A stretch of DNA of 18,901 nt from Bacteroidales bacterium (GTDB lineage: Bacteria > Bacteroidota > Bacteroidia > Bacteroidales > P3), in NCBI GenBank assembly GCA_017507285.1, contig JAFWBF010000055.1, positions 1 to 18,901 on the forward strand. The letters run 5' to 3'. The notes under the pieces were generated by a model, which was not told the DNA's origin, made no database searches, and saw only the letters and a program-made list of their open reading frames with translations. Within the stretch, counting starts at the first letter, position 1. Every line of letters starts with the position of its first letter. Of the stretch, positions 7,596 to 15,613 are shown in pieces. The position numbers and the translations under genes are program-made.

Positions 7596-7850
7596 TTAGT
7601 TTTCTTCGCATTCAACTTTAGTACCCCAGTCTTCGAAACCTTCTTCAGGTCCCATGCCATCCGGGAACATATCGTTCAAATTAACATCAACGTTCATGTC
7701 CGAACATTTGTCATAGTCACCCAATTCAACTTCAGGATTGGTTTCAATCAATTGTCCATTCATATAACTCTTGCATGTGCAAGTTTTGGTACACGAAGCC
7801 AAAGAGGCGACGAAAGCTACTACTGCCAAAGATAAAATTACTTTTTTCAT
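7596..7850 (-). CDS. small cysteine-rich lipoprotein, proximal tandem paralogue
   Basis: This 84-residue protein has a signal peptide nearly identical to that of the 7320-7523 product: 18 of the first 20 residues match, ending in lipobox LASC. KTCTC, KCSDMN and a C-terminal KVEC are conserved, giving the same four-cysteine pattern. The mature region is strongly acidic and carries an extra stretch rich in D, G and P (NLNDMFPDGMGPEEG) before the last cysteine. It is likely a periplasm-facing lipoprotein of unknown role. The pair clearly arose by tandem duplication that included the upstream leader. It lies 115 bp after kamA, past a probable terminator, so it is probably transcribed separately from kamA. 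Confidence 0.87.
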   Translation of the reverse strand: MKKVILSLAVVAFVASLASCTKTCTCKSYMNGQLIETNPEVELGDYDKCSDMNVDVNLNDMFPDGMGPEEGFEDWGTKVECEEN

Positions 7851-7911
7851 GATAAGTCAGTTTTTTAATTATCGCCTACTCTATTAATGGTTTTCTGCTT
7901 TCCCATATATC
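7851..7911 (-). repeat. duplicated lipoprotein leader, copy 2
   Basis: These 61 bp precede the proximal lipoprotein gene and align with 7524-7586 with a one-base length change in the T run and another in the middle. The blocks GAAAACC and AGAGTAGGCGA are unchanged. Because a probable terminator lies directly upstream, a promoter for the lipoprotein should be in or just before this segment, although no standard Bacteroidetes box is visible. Confidence 0.7.
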
Positions 7912-7918
7912 GCTGTAT

Positions 7919-7956
7919 AAAAATAGAAGACCACCACTCATCGCGGCGAACTTCTA
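7919..7956 (-). terminator. probable kamA terminator
   Basis: On the minus strand TAGAAG pairs with CTTCTA (7951-7956 with 7924-7929). The inner bases extend the stem through G-U and G-C pairs to a 9-nt loop, and TTTTTA follows. It starts 10 bp past the kamA stop. The stem is less regular than the other two terminators. Confidence 0.55.
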
Positions 7957-7965
7957 CAATATCAT

Positions 7966-9213
7966 TTATTTTTTATTACGTTCTTTACGAGCCAAATAAC
8001 CCGGTTCCAAAGCCATACGGTCTGTTTCCAAAAGCGAGCATACGCCTTCGTCTATCTGCTTCTTGTTTTGGCAATCTATGCAGTGGCATTCATCCACATA
8101 GTTTTCGGGTTCGGTATAGGTAGTTATCACACCTTCGAAGTTTCTCAATATCACCTTGCGAGGGCTTTGCGAAATTACATAGTTCGGCATCACCGGAGTT
8201 TTACCACCGCCACCGGGAGCGTCAACCACGAATGTAGGAACGGCATATCCCGAAGTGTGTCCGCGCAATCCTTCTATGATTTCGATACCCTTCGACACCG
8301 GAGTGCGGAAGTGTTCCAATCCCATAGATAAGTCGCATTGATAGATATAGTATGGGCGAACTCTGTTTTTAACCAACAAGTGTACCAAACGTTTCATAAC
8401 GTGTACACAATCGTTTACGCCACGAAGCAACACCGATTGGTTGCCCAAAGGAATACCTGCGTTGGCCAATTTTGCCAATGCAGCAGAAGCTTCAGGAGTC
8501 ATTTCGTTAGGATGGTTAAAGTGTGTGTTCAACCATATTGGGTGATATTTCTTAAGCATGTTCACCAAGTCGTCAGTAATACGTTGAGGGCATACCACAG
8601 GTGTACGCGAACCTATACGAATGATTTCCACATGAGGAATGGCGCGCAAGCGTTGGATAATGGATTCCAACATTTGGTCGTTTACCATCAATGCATCGCC
8701 GCCCGACAATAGCACGTCGCGAACTGTTGGAGTTTTAGCTATGTAATCGATAGCTTTTTGTATACGTTCTGATGGTGACTCGCAGTCGTTTTGGCCTGCA
8801 AAACGGCGACGGGTACAGTGTCGACAATACATCGAACACATATCTGTAATCAACAGCAACACTCTATCCGGATAGCGATGAGTAAGTCCAGGTGTTGGAG
8901 AATCTTCATCTTCGTGCAATGGGTCTTGCAAATCGGCAGCTGATATATGAGTTTCAGCTTCTGTAGGTATAGCCTGACGACGAACAGGATCGTTAGGATC
9001 GTTTGGGTCTATAAGACTCAAGTAATAAGGAGTGATAGCCATACGCAAAGTTTTCAAAGATTTGCGTACACCTTCTTGTTCTTCTTCGGTAAGCTTAATG
9101 TATTTGTTAAGCTCTTCCAATGTTTCTACTCTATTTTTAACTTGCCATTTCCAGTCGTTCCATTGCTCATCGGTAACGTTAGGAAAAAGTTCTGCTCTTC
9201 TATTTACTTGCAT
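7966..9213 (-). CDS. kamA: lysine 2,3-aminomutase
   Basis: KamA is a radical SAM, PLP-dependent enzyme that converts L-lysine to L-beta-lysine, the first step of lysine fermentation. The 415-residue protein matches the clostridial enzyme closely in length and landmark positions: the [4Fe-4S] motif C126-x3-C130-x2-C133, D293 and D330 for substrate binding, the PLP lysine K338 in GGGGKTPV, and the C-terminal zinc-type cysteines C376, C378 and C381 together with C268. The TRRRFAG block follows the cluster motif. It has its own consensus promoter and leader of about 70 nt, and a probable terminator. None of the later lysine-fermentation genes (kamDE, kdd, kce, kal) is nearby, so it stands alone here. 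A beta-lysine role other than fermentation is possible. Confidence 0.95.
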   Translation of the reverse strand: MQVNRRAELFPNVTDEQWNDWKWQVKNRVETLEELNKYIKLTEEEQEGVRKSLKTLRMAITPYYLSLIDPNDPNDPVRRQAIPTEAETHISAADLQDPLHEDEDSPTPGLTHRYPDRVLLLITDMCSMYCRHCTRRRFAGQNDCESPSERIQKAIDYIAKTPTVRDVLLSGGDALMVNDQMLESIIQRLRAIPHVEIIRIGSRTPVVCPQRITDDLVNMLKKYHPIWLNTHFNHPNEMTPEASAALAKLANAGIPLGNQSVLLRGVNDCVHVMKRLVHLLVKNRVRPYYIYQCDLSMGLEHFRTPVSKGIEIIEGLRGHTSGYAVPTFVVDAPGGGGKTPVMPNYVISQSPRKVILRNFEGVITTYTEPENYVDECHCIDCQNKKQIDEGVCSLLETDRMALEPGYLARKERNKK

Positions 9214-9289
9214 ATATCTATCTATTTATATACTTTATCTTTGTTTCTCAGCATACTACGTGCTTCGTACGCTTGTATACTCTACTCTG

Positions 9290-9321
9290 CAAATTTACGG
9301 TTAAATTTTCAATTGACCAAA
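9290..9321 (-). promoter_or_regulatory. kamA promoter
   Basis: On the minus strand TTTG (9318-9321), 20 bp and TAAATTTG (9290-9297) match the Bacteroidetes TTTG/TAnnTTTG consensus exactly, with the same spacer length as the purM promoter. The predicted start near 9283 leaves an untranslated leader of about 70 nt before the kamA ATG. Confidence 0.85.
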
Positions 9322-9426
9322 TATTATTCAAAAAATATTTTTGTCTTCGTTTTTCCAATATAGCCAAGGGCCAATATCGGCACTGAGTATAACAGTCTAA
9401 CTATCGTTTTCGGAGCATAAAAATTT

Positions 9427-9524
9427 CCTCCCGATGGAAATGAAATTAGATCACGAGGAAAATCAAACTCCCTCGTGAGGGAGATAAATCTACATCACGA
9501 GGGAGTTTCAACATCATCGGGAGG
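9427..9524. repeat. 22-bp-pitch array of 10-bp palindromic boxes, copy A (5 boxes)
   Basis: Five 10-bp boxes start at 9427, 9449, 9471, 9493 and 9515, exactly 22 bp apart: CCTCCCGATG, GATCACGAGG, CCTCGTGAGG, CATCACGAGG, CATCGGGAGG. They fit C-M-T-C-N-N-G-A-K-G with only the centre free and one first-base exception. The 12-bp linkers are A/T-rich. The first and last boxes are exact reverse complements, and boxes 3 and 4 lie in a perfect 14-bp inverted repeat (9465-9478 with 9495-9508). A related element in the opposite orientation is at 17932-18007. Confidence 0.85.
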
Positions 9525-9557
9525 CCATGTTTAGCCATTCCGGAATAATCTTATTTA

Positions 9558-10187
9558 TCAGCGTTTAAACACATTTTCAAAAGGCACTCTGTTTATTATG
9601 GAGCGCCCAAGGGTTACCTCGTCGGCATACTCCAAATTGTCGCCAATGGCAATACCACGGGCTATTGTGGATACCGCAACATTATCAAACCTTTGCAGCT
9701 GACGATGTATGTAGAAGTTTGTAGTATCGCCTTCCATCGTTGTGGGCAAAGCCAATATCACCTCTTTTACATTCTCGGTTTCGACACGTGCAATCAAATC
9801 GGCAATGTGCAAATCGTTTATCCCTACCCCATCAATAGGCGATATAACACCGCCCAACACATGATACACCCCATTGAATTGTTGAGTATTTTCGATAGCC
9901 ATAACATCTTGTATATTCTCTACCACACACACGGTGGTGCCATCGCGTTTCGGATTGGAACACACGGGACATATATCATTGTCCGAAACGCAGTGACATC
10001 TTTTGCAATACTTTATATCTGATTTCAGCTGTACTAACGCCGATGCCAAAGCGTCTATATCCGATGATGGTTGTTTTAGCAAATACAAAGCAAAACGCAA
10101 TGCTGTACGCTTGCCTATGCCGGGAAGTTTGGACAACTCGTTTACTGTGTTTTCTAAAATTTTTGAAGGTAATGTATCTACTGCCAT
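9558..10187 (-). CDS. recR: recombination mediator RecR
   Basis: RecR works with RecF/RecO to load RecA onto gapped DNA during repair. The 209-residue protein has the family layout: N-terminal helix-hairpin-helix LPGIGKRTALR (21-31), a C4 zinc finger (C61, C64, C73, C76), a Toprim domain beginning VCVVENIQDVMAIE (87-100) with HVLGGVISPIDGVG, and a C-terminal wedge with the usual G-x-x-L-E-Y-A-D-E-x-T-L block. Length is normal. It starts 99 bp after the SUI1 gene; I could not find a clear promoter in that gap, so it may be read from the upstream cluster. Confidence 0.97.
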   Translation of the reverse strand: MAVDTLPSKILENTVNELSKLPGIGKRTALRFALYLLKQPSSDIDALASALVQLKSDIKYCKRCHCVSDNDICPVCSNPKRDGTTVCVVENIQDVMAIENTQQFNGVYHVLGGVISPIDGVGINDLHIADLIARVETENVKEVILALPTTMEGDTTNFYIHRQLQRFDNVAVSTIARGIAIGDNLEYADEVTLGRSIINRVPFENVFKR

Positions 10188-10286
10188 TTATTTGAATATT
10201 TTTCGGTACATACAAATTCATTTACATATATGTGTTATTCCATCTGTATATACCCACTATCGGGATTACACATATATTACATAGTA

Positions 10287-10631
10287 TCATCCACCTACTT
10301 TCTTTACTTTGTAGGATTCGGACAACAATATCTCCATCACCTTGTTGCAAAAATCGCCTTGTATAATTATCTCTCCATCTTTTGCCGAACCGCCTACTCC
10401 GCATTTTGTTTTCAGTTTCTTGGCCAATGCCTGCAAATCGTCGTTGTTACCTACAAAACCGGTTATCAGCGTAACCATCTTCCCTCCGCGCTGCTTTTTG
10501 TCGAGCATTACCTTAAGATTTTGTTGCTGAGGAGGAAGGGTTTCCTCTACCGCATCATCATCTTCGTACTGATACTCGTAATCAGGATTGGTCGAGTAAA
10601 CCACCCCCACTGCTTTATTTTTCTTTCCCAT
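10287..10631 (-). CDS. SUI1/eIF1-family translation factor (YciH-like)
   Basis: The 114-residue protein carries a SUI1 domain from about residue 38 to the end, with the typical KQRGGKMVTLITGF, the LAKKLKTKCGVGGSAKDGEIIIQGD core, and a C-terminal V-x-x-x-L helix. The first 35 residues are acidic and probably flexible. Bacterial SUI1 proteins resemble eukaryotic eIF1 and are thought to influence start-codon or initiator-tRNA selection on the 30S subunit; the role in Bacteroidota is not well defined. The start overlaps the end of the lipid kinase gene by 17 bp, indicating co-translation from one transcript. Confidence 0.93.
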   Translation of the reverse strand: MGKKNKAVGVVYSTNPDYEYQYEDDDAVEETLPPQQQNLKVMLDKKQRGGKMVTLITGFVGNNDDLQALAKKLKTKCGVGGSAKDGEIIIQGDFCNKVMEILLSESYKVKKVGG

Positions 10632-11520
10632 TTGGACAAATTATTTTTAATGATTCGCTATCTATGGATATATCCAGTTCACCTCCCATCTTCACAGCTT
10701 CGCCATCGAGGTTCACCCACTCATATTCGTTGTTGTAAACCTTTATATTCTTTGCCTTTATTATCTCTACATGTTGCGAAAGGTCGAAGTGTTTGGTATA
10801 CACCAGCTGTGCTATTATAGGCATGTGTATTATAGGTATCTGCTCTACAATGCACACATCTATCAGCCCGTCTTTGAGGCTGGCCGAAGGTGCCACTACC
10901 GCATTATATCCGAACTGGTTTGAATTGGCAAAACTTACAAACAGTGCCTTACGTTCAACATCTCGACCATCGATATTAAGTTTGTAGGTAATAGGTTTGT
11001 AAAAAGGATATTCGCTTACTATAACCTCGGTGTATGCCTGCAGGCCCCGTGTTTTTGTAGTACTAAACTTATGAGCCACAAGAGCATCAAACCCAATACC
11101 GGCAATGCTTACACAAGTCTTGCCGTTTATGGATACTGTATCTATCTTTTCCGAATAAAAATTGTTTATCACATCCATTGCCTTCTTAGGCGACAGGGGT
11201 ATCCTTAAATGACGAGCCAAACCGTTGCCCGAACCACAAGGTATTATTCCCAATGCCACATCCGATTTAGCGGCCCTTATCCCCGCCGCAACATCATTGA
11301 CAGAGCCATCGCCACCCACTGCTATTATGGCATCATAACGTTTGCTCAAACATGCCTCTTCGGCTATCGTGGTGGCATGGTGGGCATACTGGGTATACCT
11401 TATCTCATAATCAAAAAGATTATGATTCAAATGCGACTCCAAAACAGCTTCGATGGTTTTCTGTTTACCAACTCCCGATATCGGATTTATTATCACCAAT
11501 AGTTTCTTATTTTCAGTCAT
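10615..11520 (-). CDS. diacylglycerol-kinase-family lipid kinase (YegS/BmrU type)
   Basis: The 301-residue protein has the DAGK catalytic fold: INPISGVGKQ (11-20), the nucleotide-binding GGDGS (69-73, with Ser where most have Thr), and PCGSGNGLARHL (94-105), followed by the beta-sandwich C-terminal domain. These enzymes phosphorylate diacylglycerol or related lipids at the membrane from the cytoplasmic side. It follows the LTA-synthase-like gene by 9 bp. That pairing makes sense if the upstream enzyme releases diacylglycerol, since a kinase would return it to phosphatidate; this link is inference. Confidence 0.9.
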   Translation of the reverse strand: MTENKKLLVIINPISGVGKQKTIEAVLESHLNHNLFDYEIRYTQYAHHATTIAEEACLSKRYDAIIAVGGDGSVNDVAAGIRAAKSDVALGIIPCGSGNGLARHLRIPLSPKKAMDVINNFYSEKIDTVSINGKTCVSIAGIGFDALVAHKFSTTKTRGLQAYTEVIVSEYPFYKPITYKLNIDGRDVERKALFVSFANSNQFGYNAVVAPSASLKDGLIDVCIVEQIPIIHMPIIAQLVYTKHFDLSQHVEIIKAKNIKVYNNEYEWVNLDGEAVKMGGELDISIDSESLKIICPNGKEK

Positions 11521-11529
11521 AGTTATGGG

Positions 11530-13488
11530 TTAGATATTTTCATTTACATTCAAACGATTTTCTATCAATCTATTGTTGTACTGTTGAATAATTGTTTTCA
11601 AGTATTGTTTAAGGTCTTCCAATGCCTTATCGTTCTTGTCTTTTGCAATATTGTGGGCAAGCATAGGATCTTTCTCCACATCAAATATCTCAAACTTCTC
11701 GTTGTTGAACCTCAACAAATAGCCGTCTTTGAGCAGCTGATACCATCCGTTTCTGTATGCCACATGAAATCCGCCCTCTGTTTGGTAAATGCTTTTTCCA
11801 AAACAAGCATACGACTCATTTAGTTTCAGATAATCTATCAATGTAGGCATCAAGTCTATTTGTTGGAATATATGATTGCTTCTATAAGCAGTATCGGCAT
11901 TGGGATGATAGAATATCATAGGTATTTTGTACATACCATAGTCCGTTTTATATTCATCGGCCATTGCCTGGGCTGTATGGTCGGCGGTAATTACAAAAAG
12001 AGTATTGTTGTACCAATCTGCAGTTTCTGCCTTTTCAAAGAATTTCTTCAAAGCATAGTCTACATACATAACCGTTTCCAATATAGGAATATCACCCTTG
12101 GCAAATTTATTTTGATGTTGTTTGGGCATAGTGTATGGATGATGTGACGACAATGTAAACACACCCGTAAAGAAAGGCTGAGGAAATTCCGACAACTTAG
12201 CAGCCATAAACTGCAGGAATGGCTCGTCAAATATTCCCCAATTGCCATCATAATCCTTGGGATTGTTGTATTCGTTCATTCCATAGTACTCATCAACACC
12301 TACCGACTTTACAAAACTGTCAAAATTCATGGAACCGTTATAGGCTCCATGGAAGAAGGATGTATGATAGTCGTTACGCTTCAAAATCTGAGGCAATCCC
12401 TCTATCTTGTTCATGGAGTAGCTTGATGTGATATAAGGTTCGTTCATAAGCGATGGCATACCGGCCAAAAGGGCAGGTATCGCCTCGATAGAGCGCTTGC
12501 CGTTGGCCATACCCCTATACACTATGCTCTTCTGCACAAGCGAATCCAAAAACGGCGTGAAGCTCCGTCCGCCATTGGCATTGAAACAGCCAATATACTC
12601 TTCCGAAAAACTTTCAAGCACAATTAGCACCACATTTGTTTTATTATCCACAACCGTATCGGGCAGTGCCACCACAGTATCGCAGCTATCAATCATGGCC
12701 GACGACAGCGGAGTGAAAACATTGTCCAAAGCGCTTGCCGAAGAAAAATACGACATCTTTTCTATCGAACTTTGCTTTGAAAATGTTCTTATAATCGAAA
12801 AAGGAGTGTTTACCACCAATGGAGTATTTTCAGAAGAGGTATACCTGCTGGCATCGATAGGCGAAAGAGGCCTATACTGCAAAAACACACCACCCCGTAT
12901 AGCTACCACCACCATAGCGGTAAACAAGACCGACAAAATAGTATCTTTAAGTATCGACTTGGGATAAGCCCTGCGAGGCAGCAAAACTATCTGTTTGGAC
13001 AATACAATAAACACTATCAGCAGCACAACAAATCCAACAACATACATCCAAAAATCCGACAAAAACTGAGGAACAAGATTGCTCATATCGCCACCTACTG
13101 TTAGGTATTTGAATATGTCGCCCGTTGTTCTTCGCAATGTCCATTGAAAATAAATAGTGTCGGCAAGGTTTACCATCACCATTACCGATACCGATATTAT
13201 ATATATTGTCTCCGATATATTTTTGTATACCGGTTTCCATCTCAAGCCTGTTGGTATTATGTTCAGCAAAAAATAAGGCACCAAAACAATAGCCGTTGTA
13301 GATATTCCAAAATGAACATTTCCCAACACTATCATTAAAGCATCTTTTGCACCATCTATCGAAAATAACGGTGCGTTTACAAAGTAAAACACAAATTGTG
13401 TTACGGCCAATATAGCAAACGCCAGCACATACTTTGCCAACAAATATGTAAATATCTTATATGTTGTAAATATACCCCTTCTTCTCAT
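11530..13488 (-). CDS. LTA-synthase-like membrane phosphotransferase (sulfatase fold)
   Basis: The 652-residue protein has about five transmembrane helices in the first 200 residues and a large periplasmic alkaline-phosphatase/sulfatase-type domain. Visible metal-site elements are E292 in VLESFSEEY, the probable nucleophile S333 in NGKRSIEAIPAL (Ser where Gram-positive LtaS has Thr), HH at 449-450, and D503/H504 in VITADHT. In Gram-positives LtaS moves glycerol-phosphate from phosphatidylglycerol; Gram-negative relatives transfer phosphoglycerol or phosphoethanolamine to glycans or lipid A. The acceptor here is not predictable. It sits between gldB (12 bp upstream) and a lipid kinase (9 bp downstream), inside an envelope-related cluster. 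Confidence 0.9.
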   Translation of the reverse strand: MRRRGIFTTYKIFTYLLAKYVLAFAILAVTQFVFYFVNAPLFSIDGAKDALMIVLGNVHFGISTTAIVLVPYFLLNIIPTGLRWKPVYKNISETIYIISVSVMVMVNLADTIYFQWTLRRTTGDIFKYLTVGGDMSNLVPQFLSDFWMYVVGFVVLLIVFIVLSKQIVLLPRRAYPKSILKDTILSVLFTAMVVVAIRGGVFLQYRPLSPIDASRYTSSENTPLVVNTPFSIIRTFSKQSSIEKMSYFSSASALDNVFTPLSSAMIDSCDTVVALPDTVVDNKTNVVLIVLESFSEEYIGCFNANGGRSFTPFLDSLVQKSIVYRGMANGKRSIEAIPALLAGMPSLMNEPYITSSYSMNKIEGLPQILKRNDYHTSFFHGAYNGSMNFDSFVKSVGVDEYYGMNEYNNPKDYDGNWGIFDEPFLQFMAAKLSEFPQPFFTGVFTLSSHHPYTMPKQHQNKFAKGDIPILETVMYVDYALKKFFEKAETADWYNNTLFVITADHTAQAMADEYKTDYGMYKIPMIFYHPNADTAYRSNHIFQQIDLMPTLIDYLKLNESYACFGKSIYQTEGGFHVAYRNGWYQLLKDGYLLRFNNEKFEIFDVEKDPMLAHNIAKDKNDKALEDLKQYLKTIIQQYNNRLIENRLNVNENI

Positions 13489-13500
13489 ATCTCATATCAT

Positions 13501-14493
13501 CTATTTTCTCTTTGGCTTATAGCCCGAATCGGTCAATATCTGTTGCGAATCGGTATTCTTGAAAAGCTCACCTACCGAAACATTATTATTCTTCATGTAT
13601 CTACTTACAATTTTCCAACCAATAAAGTCGGTCATACGCGGAGCCGAATTTTCAAACACCGCTGTACTTGGAGCTTCATTTACAAAGGTACGTATCTTTG
13701 CATAATCCTTTTCGTAGAGCAAGTTTTTTTGAATAAAATAACTCCACACATTGTTTTCATTCTCTTCGGCCCATTCCATTTGTTGGGATGTGTAACGTAT
13801 CTTTATACTGTCCGGAATATCCGGAAAAACCTCATCCAAAAAATAAAGAATCTTTCCGTTCAATATCATCAAATCCAACATTGATTGTTCGGCGTACGAC
13901 TGCGGTATCTTGCTTATTGCATACGAAGCCATACAATCGATAGGCAAATAAACGCTGTCTAAAAGATTAACGATATACATAGGCATACCAAAATATCCGT
14001 TGAAGTACTTCATGTTTTTGACGGCATATTGGTCTATGTTTATAGCCATAAACGAATCGGTACATATCACCCGGTCGTAATAAGCAAAAGTTCCGGTCAT
14101 CAAAGTATATAAATTCTTTGGTCTACTATTTGGCAATAATTTTTCGGCCTTAGCCATTGCCTCGTCCAGGTCTTGTTCCAACCAAGTCAAATCGGGATAT
14201 GTGGCAACCACCACATCATACACCTGCCGCATTACCGAGTCTGAAGCAAAATATTTTATCTCTTCAAAATAGGCGGGATCTGCAACATCGGTGTTGAACA
14301 AAAAGCGATAATCGTACTGCTTGTCTACCAATGTTTGATGCAAATCGGCAAGCGGAGTTCCAAAAACGAGATTTTCAAACCGGTGTATTGTCAGTCCACC
14401 ATCTTTCACACCACCGTCGGCATAGTTTTTCTTTTCGGAATTGCACGACTGCAGTAGCATGGTCACAAATATCAATAGAATATATTTTTTCAT
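13501..14493 (-). CDS. gldB: GldB-family lipoprotein
   Basis: The 330-residue precursor has a lipoprotein signal peptide with C17 in LLQSC. Family-typical blocks include HRFENLVFGTPLADL, the region TDSFMAINIDQYAVKN, CMASYAISKIPQ, NGKILYFLDEVFPDIPD, the WAEENENNVWSYFIQKNLLY stretch and the C-terminal IGWKIVSRYMKNN. GldB is required for gliding in Flavobacterium, but relatives are widespread in non-gliding Bacteroidota, so motility should not be inferred from this gene alone. It should be a membrane-anchored periplasmic protein. It is 46 bp after the outer-membrane barrel gene and 12 bp before the LTA-synthase-like gene. Confidence 0.9.
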   Translation of the reverse strand: MKKYILLIFVTMLLQSCNSEKKNYADGGVKDGGLTIHRFENLVFGTPLADLHQTLVDKQYDYRFLFNTDVADPAYFEEIKYFASDSVMRQVYDVVVATYPDLTWLEQDLDEAMAKAEKLLPNSRPKNLYTLMTGTFAYYDRVICTDSFMAINIDQYAVKNMKYFNGYFGMPMYIVNLLDSVYLPIDCMASYAISKIPQSYAEQSMLDLMILNGKILYFLDEVFPDIPDSIKIRYTSQQMEWAEENENNVWSYFIQKNLLYEKDYAKIRTFVNEAPSTAVFENSAPRMTDFIGWKIVSRYMKNNNVSVGELFKNTDSQQILTDSGYKPKRK

Positions 14494-14539
14494 ATAAACC
14501 TCTGTTTATGGTTAATATTATTCTGTGTCATAGTTATTC

Positions 14540-15199
14540 TTAGAACCAATATCCGGCTTGAACAAAAAACGAATACATCATCTTGGAACTATGCTCTTCG
14601 GCATCTCGATGATAATCTGATTCTATCACAACCGAATGATCAATATTATCGTACGAAACATTTTGCAATGTCAGCCCTATTCCAATCTCTATATTCATAA
14701 CCGAGAAACCCATCATAGCAGCCGAAAACAAACCATTTCCATCTACAATTCTGTAGTCTTGTCCTGTACGGTATTCGCTAAGCATATCAATAGTTACATC
14801 ATTACCCACCCTATAACCGATCTTTCCATCAAAAAAGAGGTTGGCTTCTGATGTTCTAAACACGTACCTTGCTGTAAGATATATAGGCAATGAATAATTT
14901 TTGTTTTCTATCGTTGCTGTACCGTCATTGTCGCTGTAGTTCCATGTGGCCAATCCCACACCGGCACCAACAAACAAATTAGGATTCAGTTTTGAAAATA
15001 CCGATGCACTTACCATAGGCTGATTCATCACTTGAAAATCTCCAATCTGATTGGAGAAAAATCCGACAGATACGTCGGTAGCTACCGATAGCGAAGCCGC
15101 ATTTTCGCTGGGAATAGGTTCTTGTGCTACTGCTATGCCGGCAATAAACATGCTCAAACATAGTATCAAAACATTCTTTCTAATCATAATCTTTATCAT
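14540..15199 (-). CDS. outer-membrane beta-barrel protein of unknown function
   Basis: The 219-residue protein has a signal peptide (cleavage after V-A-Q region, about residue 25) and a series of alternating strands rich in aromatic residues and glycine, ending in F, as outer-membrane barrels do. I count roughly eight candidate strands, consistent with a small OmpA/OmpX-like barrel. Function is not recognisable. The ATG at 15199 abuts the TAA of the thioesterase gene; a second in-frame ATG at 15187 would shorten the signal peptide's N region and is equally plausible. Context in an envelope cluster with lpxD and gldB supports an outer-membrane place. Confidence 0.8.
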   Translation of the reverse strand: MIKIMIRKNVLILCLSMFIAGIAVAQEPIPSENAASLSVATDVSVGFFSNQIGDFQVMNQPMVSASVFSKLNPNLFVGAGVGLATWNYSDNDGTATIENKNYSLPIYLTARYVFRTSEANLFFDGKIGYRVGNDVTIDMLSEYRTGQDYRIVDGNGLFSAAMMGFSVMNIEIGIGLTLQNVSYDNIDHSVVIESDYHRDAEEHSSKMMYSFFVQAGYWF

Positions 15200-15613
15200 T
15201 TATTGTTTAGTTTCATAATTTCTTATTGCCTCTTTTATCCTTTCGGGTATCGTTTCCGACATTTGTTTTTCACGATTATAGCCCGACATTATAGTCTTGC
15301 ATGTTGCCTTCACCACTCCATTACAAACTATGTGTTGCAACACCTCCAAACTTTTATTGCCAAACCTCGCTACGGTGGTCCACACCTCCGGCATGTCGCC
15401 TCGCAATATCTGCCCTACAAAGTCCACCTCGTAATGCACTATAACAAGTGTTATGGGTTCCTTTTCGACATACACCCCGGCTGCGTCAAAGTACTTCATC
15501 TTGCCATAGTCAAAAAACTCCATTATTACAGCATTATTCACATGCCCCATTATATCCACATCGTTAAAGCGGAGCTGCAATGGCAATTTATGGCCAAACT
15601 CTTCCATCTGCAT
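15200..15613 (-). CDS. hotdog-fold acyl-CoA thioesterase (4HBT family)
   Basis: The 137-residue protein begins with the 4HBT-type motif LRFNDVDIMGHVNNAVIMEFF, where the Asp in D-V-D-I-M-G-H-V-N-N is the family's catalytic residue. YEVDFVGQI and the TIMSGYNREK region complete the hotdog fold. These enzymes hydrolyse acyl-CoA or acyl-ACP thioesters in the cytoplasm; the substrate is unknown. Its ATG follows the lpxD stop directly (TAAATG), and its own stop abuts the next ATG in the same way, so it is tightly coupled to lpxD. A role in acyl-chain supply is an inference from this position. Confidence 0.9.
   Translation of the reverse strand: MQMEEFGHKLPLQLRFNDVDIMGHVNNAVIMEFFDYGKMKYFDAAGVYVEKEPITLVIVHYEVDFVGQILRGDMPEVWTTVARFGNKSLEVLQHIVCNGVVKATCKTIMSGYNREKQMSETIPERIKEAIRNYETKQ

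Larger units (their letters stand above)
9214..9557. other. intergenic region between recR and kamA
   Basis: This gap holds the kamA leader (9214 to about 9284), the kamA promoter (9290-9321), and the 22-bp-pitch repeat element (9427-9524). I see no gene in 9322-9426. The repeat element begins about 33 bp past the recR stop, and its inner 14-bp stem could also end recR transcription, although no strong U tract follows. Confidence 0.6.

Noticed and set aside
9427..9524. CRISPR array
   Set aside because: The repeat is only 10 bp with 12-bp A/T-rich linkers that are similar to each other, and no cas genes are present.
12497..12967. 156-codon plus-strand frame opposite the LTA-synthase-like gene
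   Set aside because: Antisense shadow; the minus-strand frame has membrane helices and the full metal-site set.
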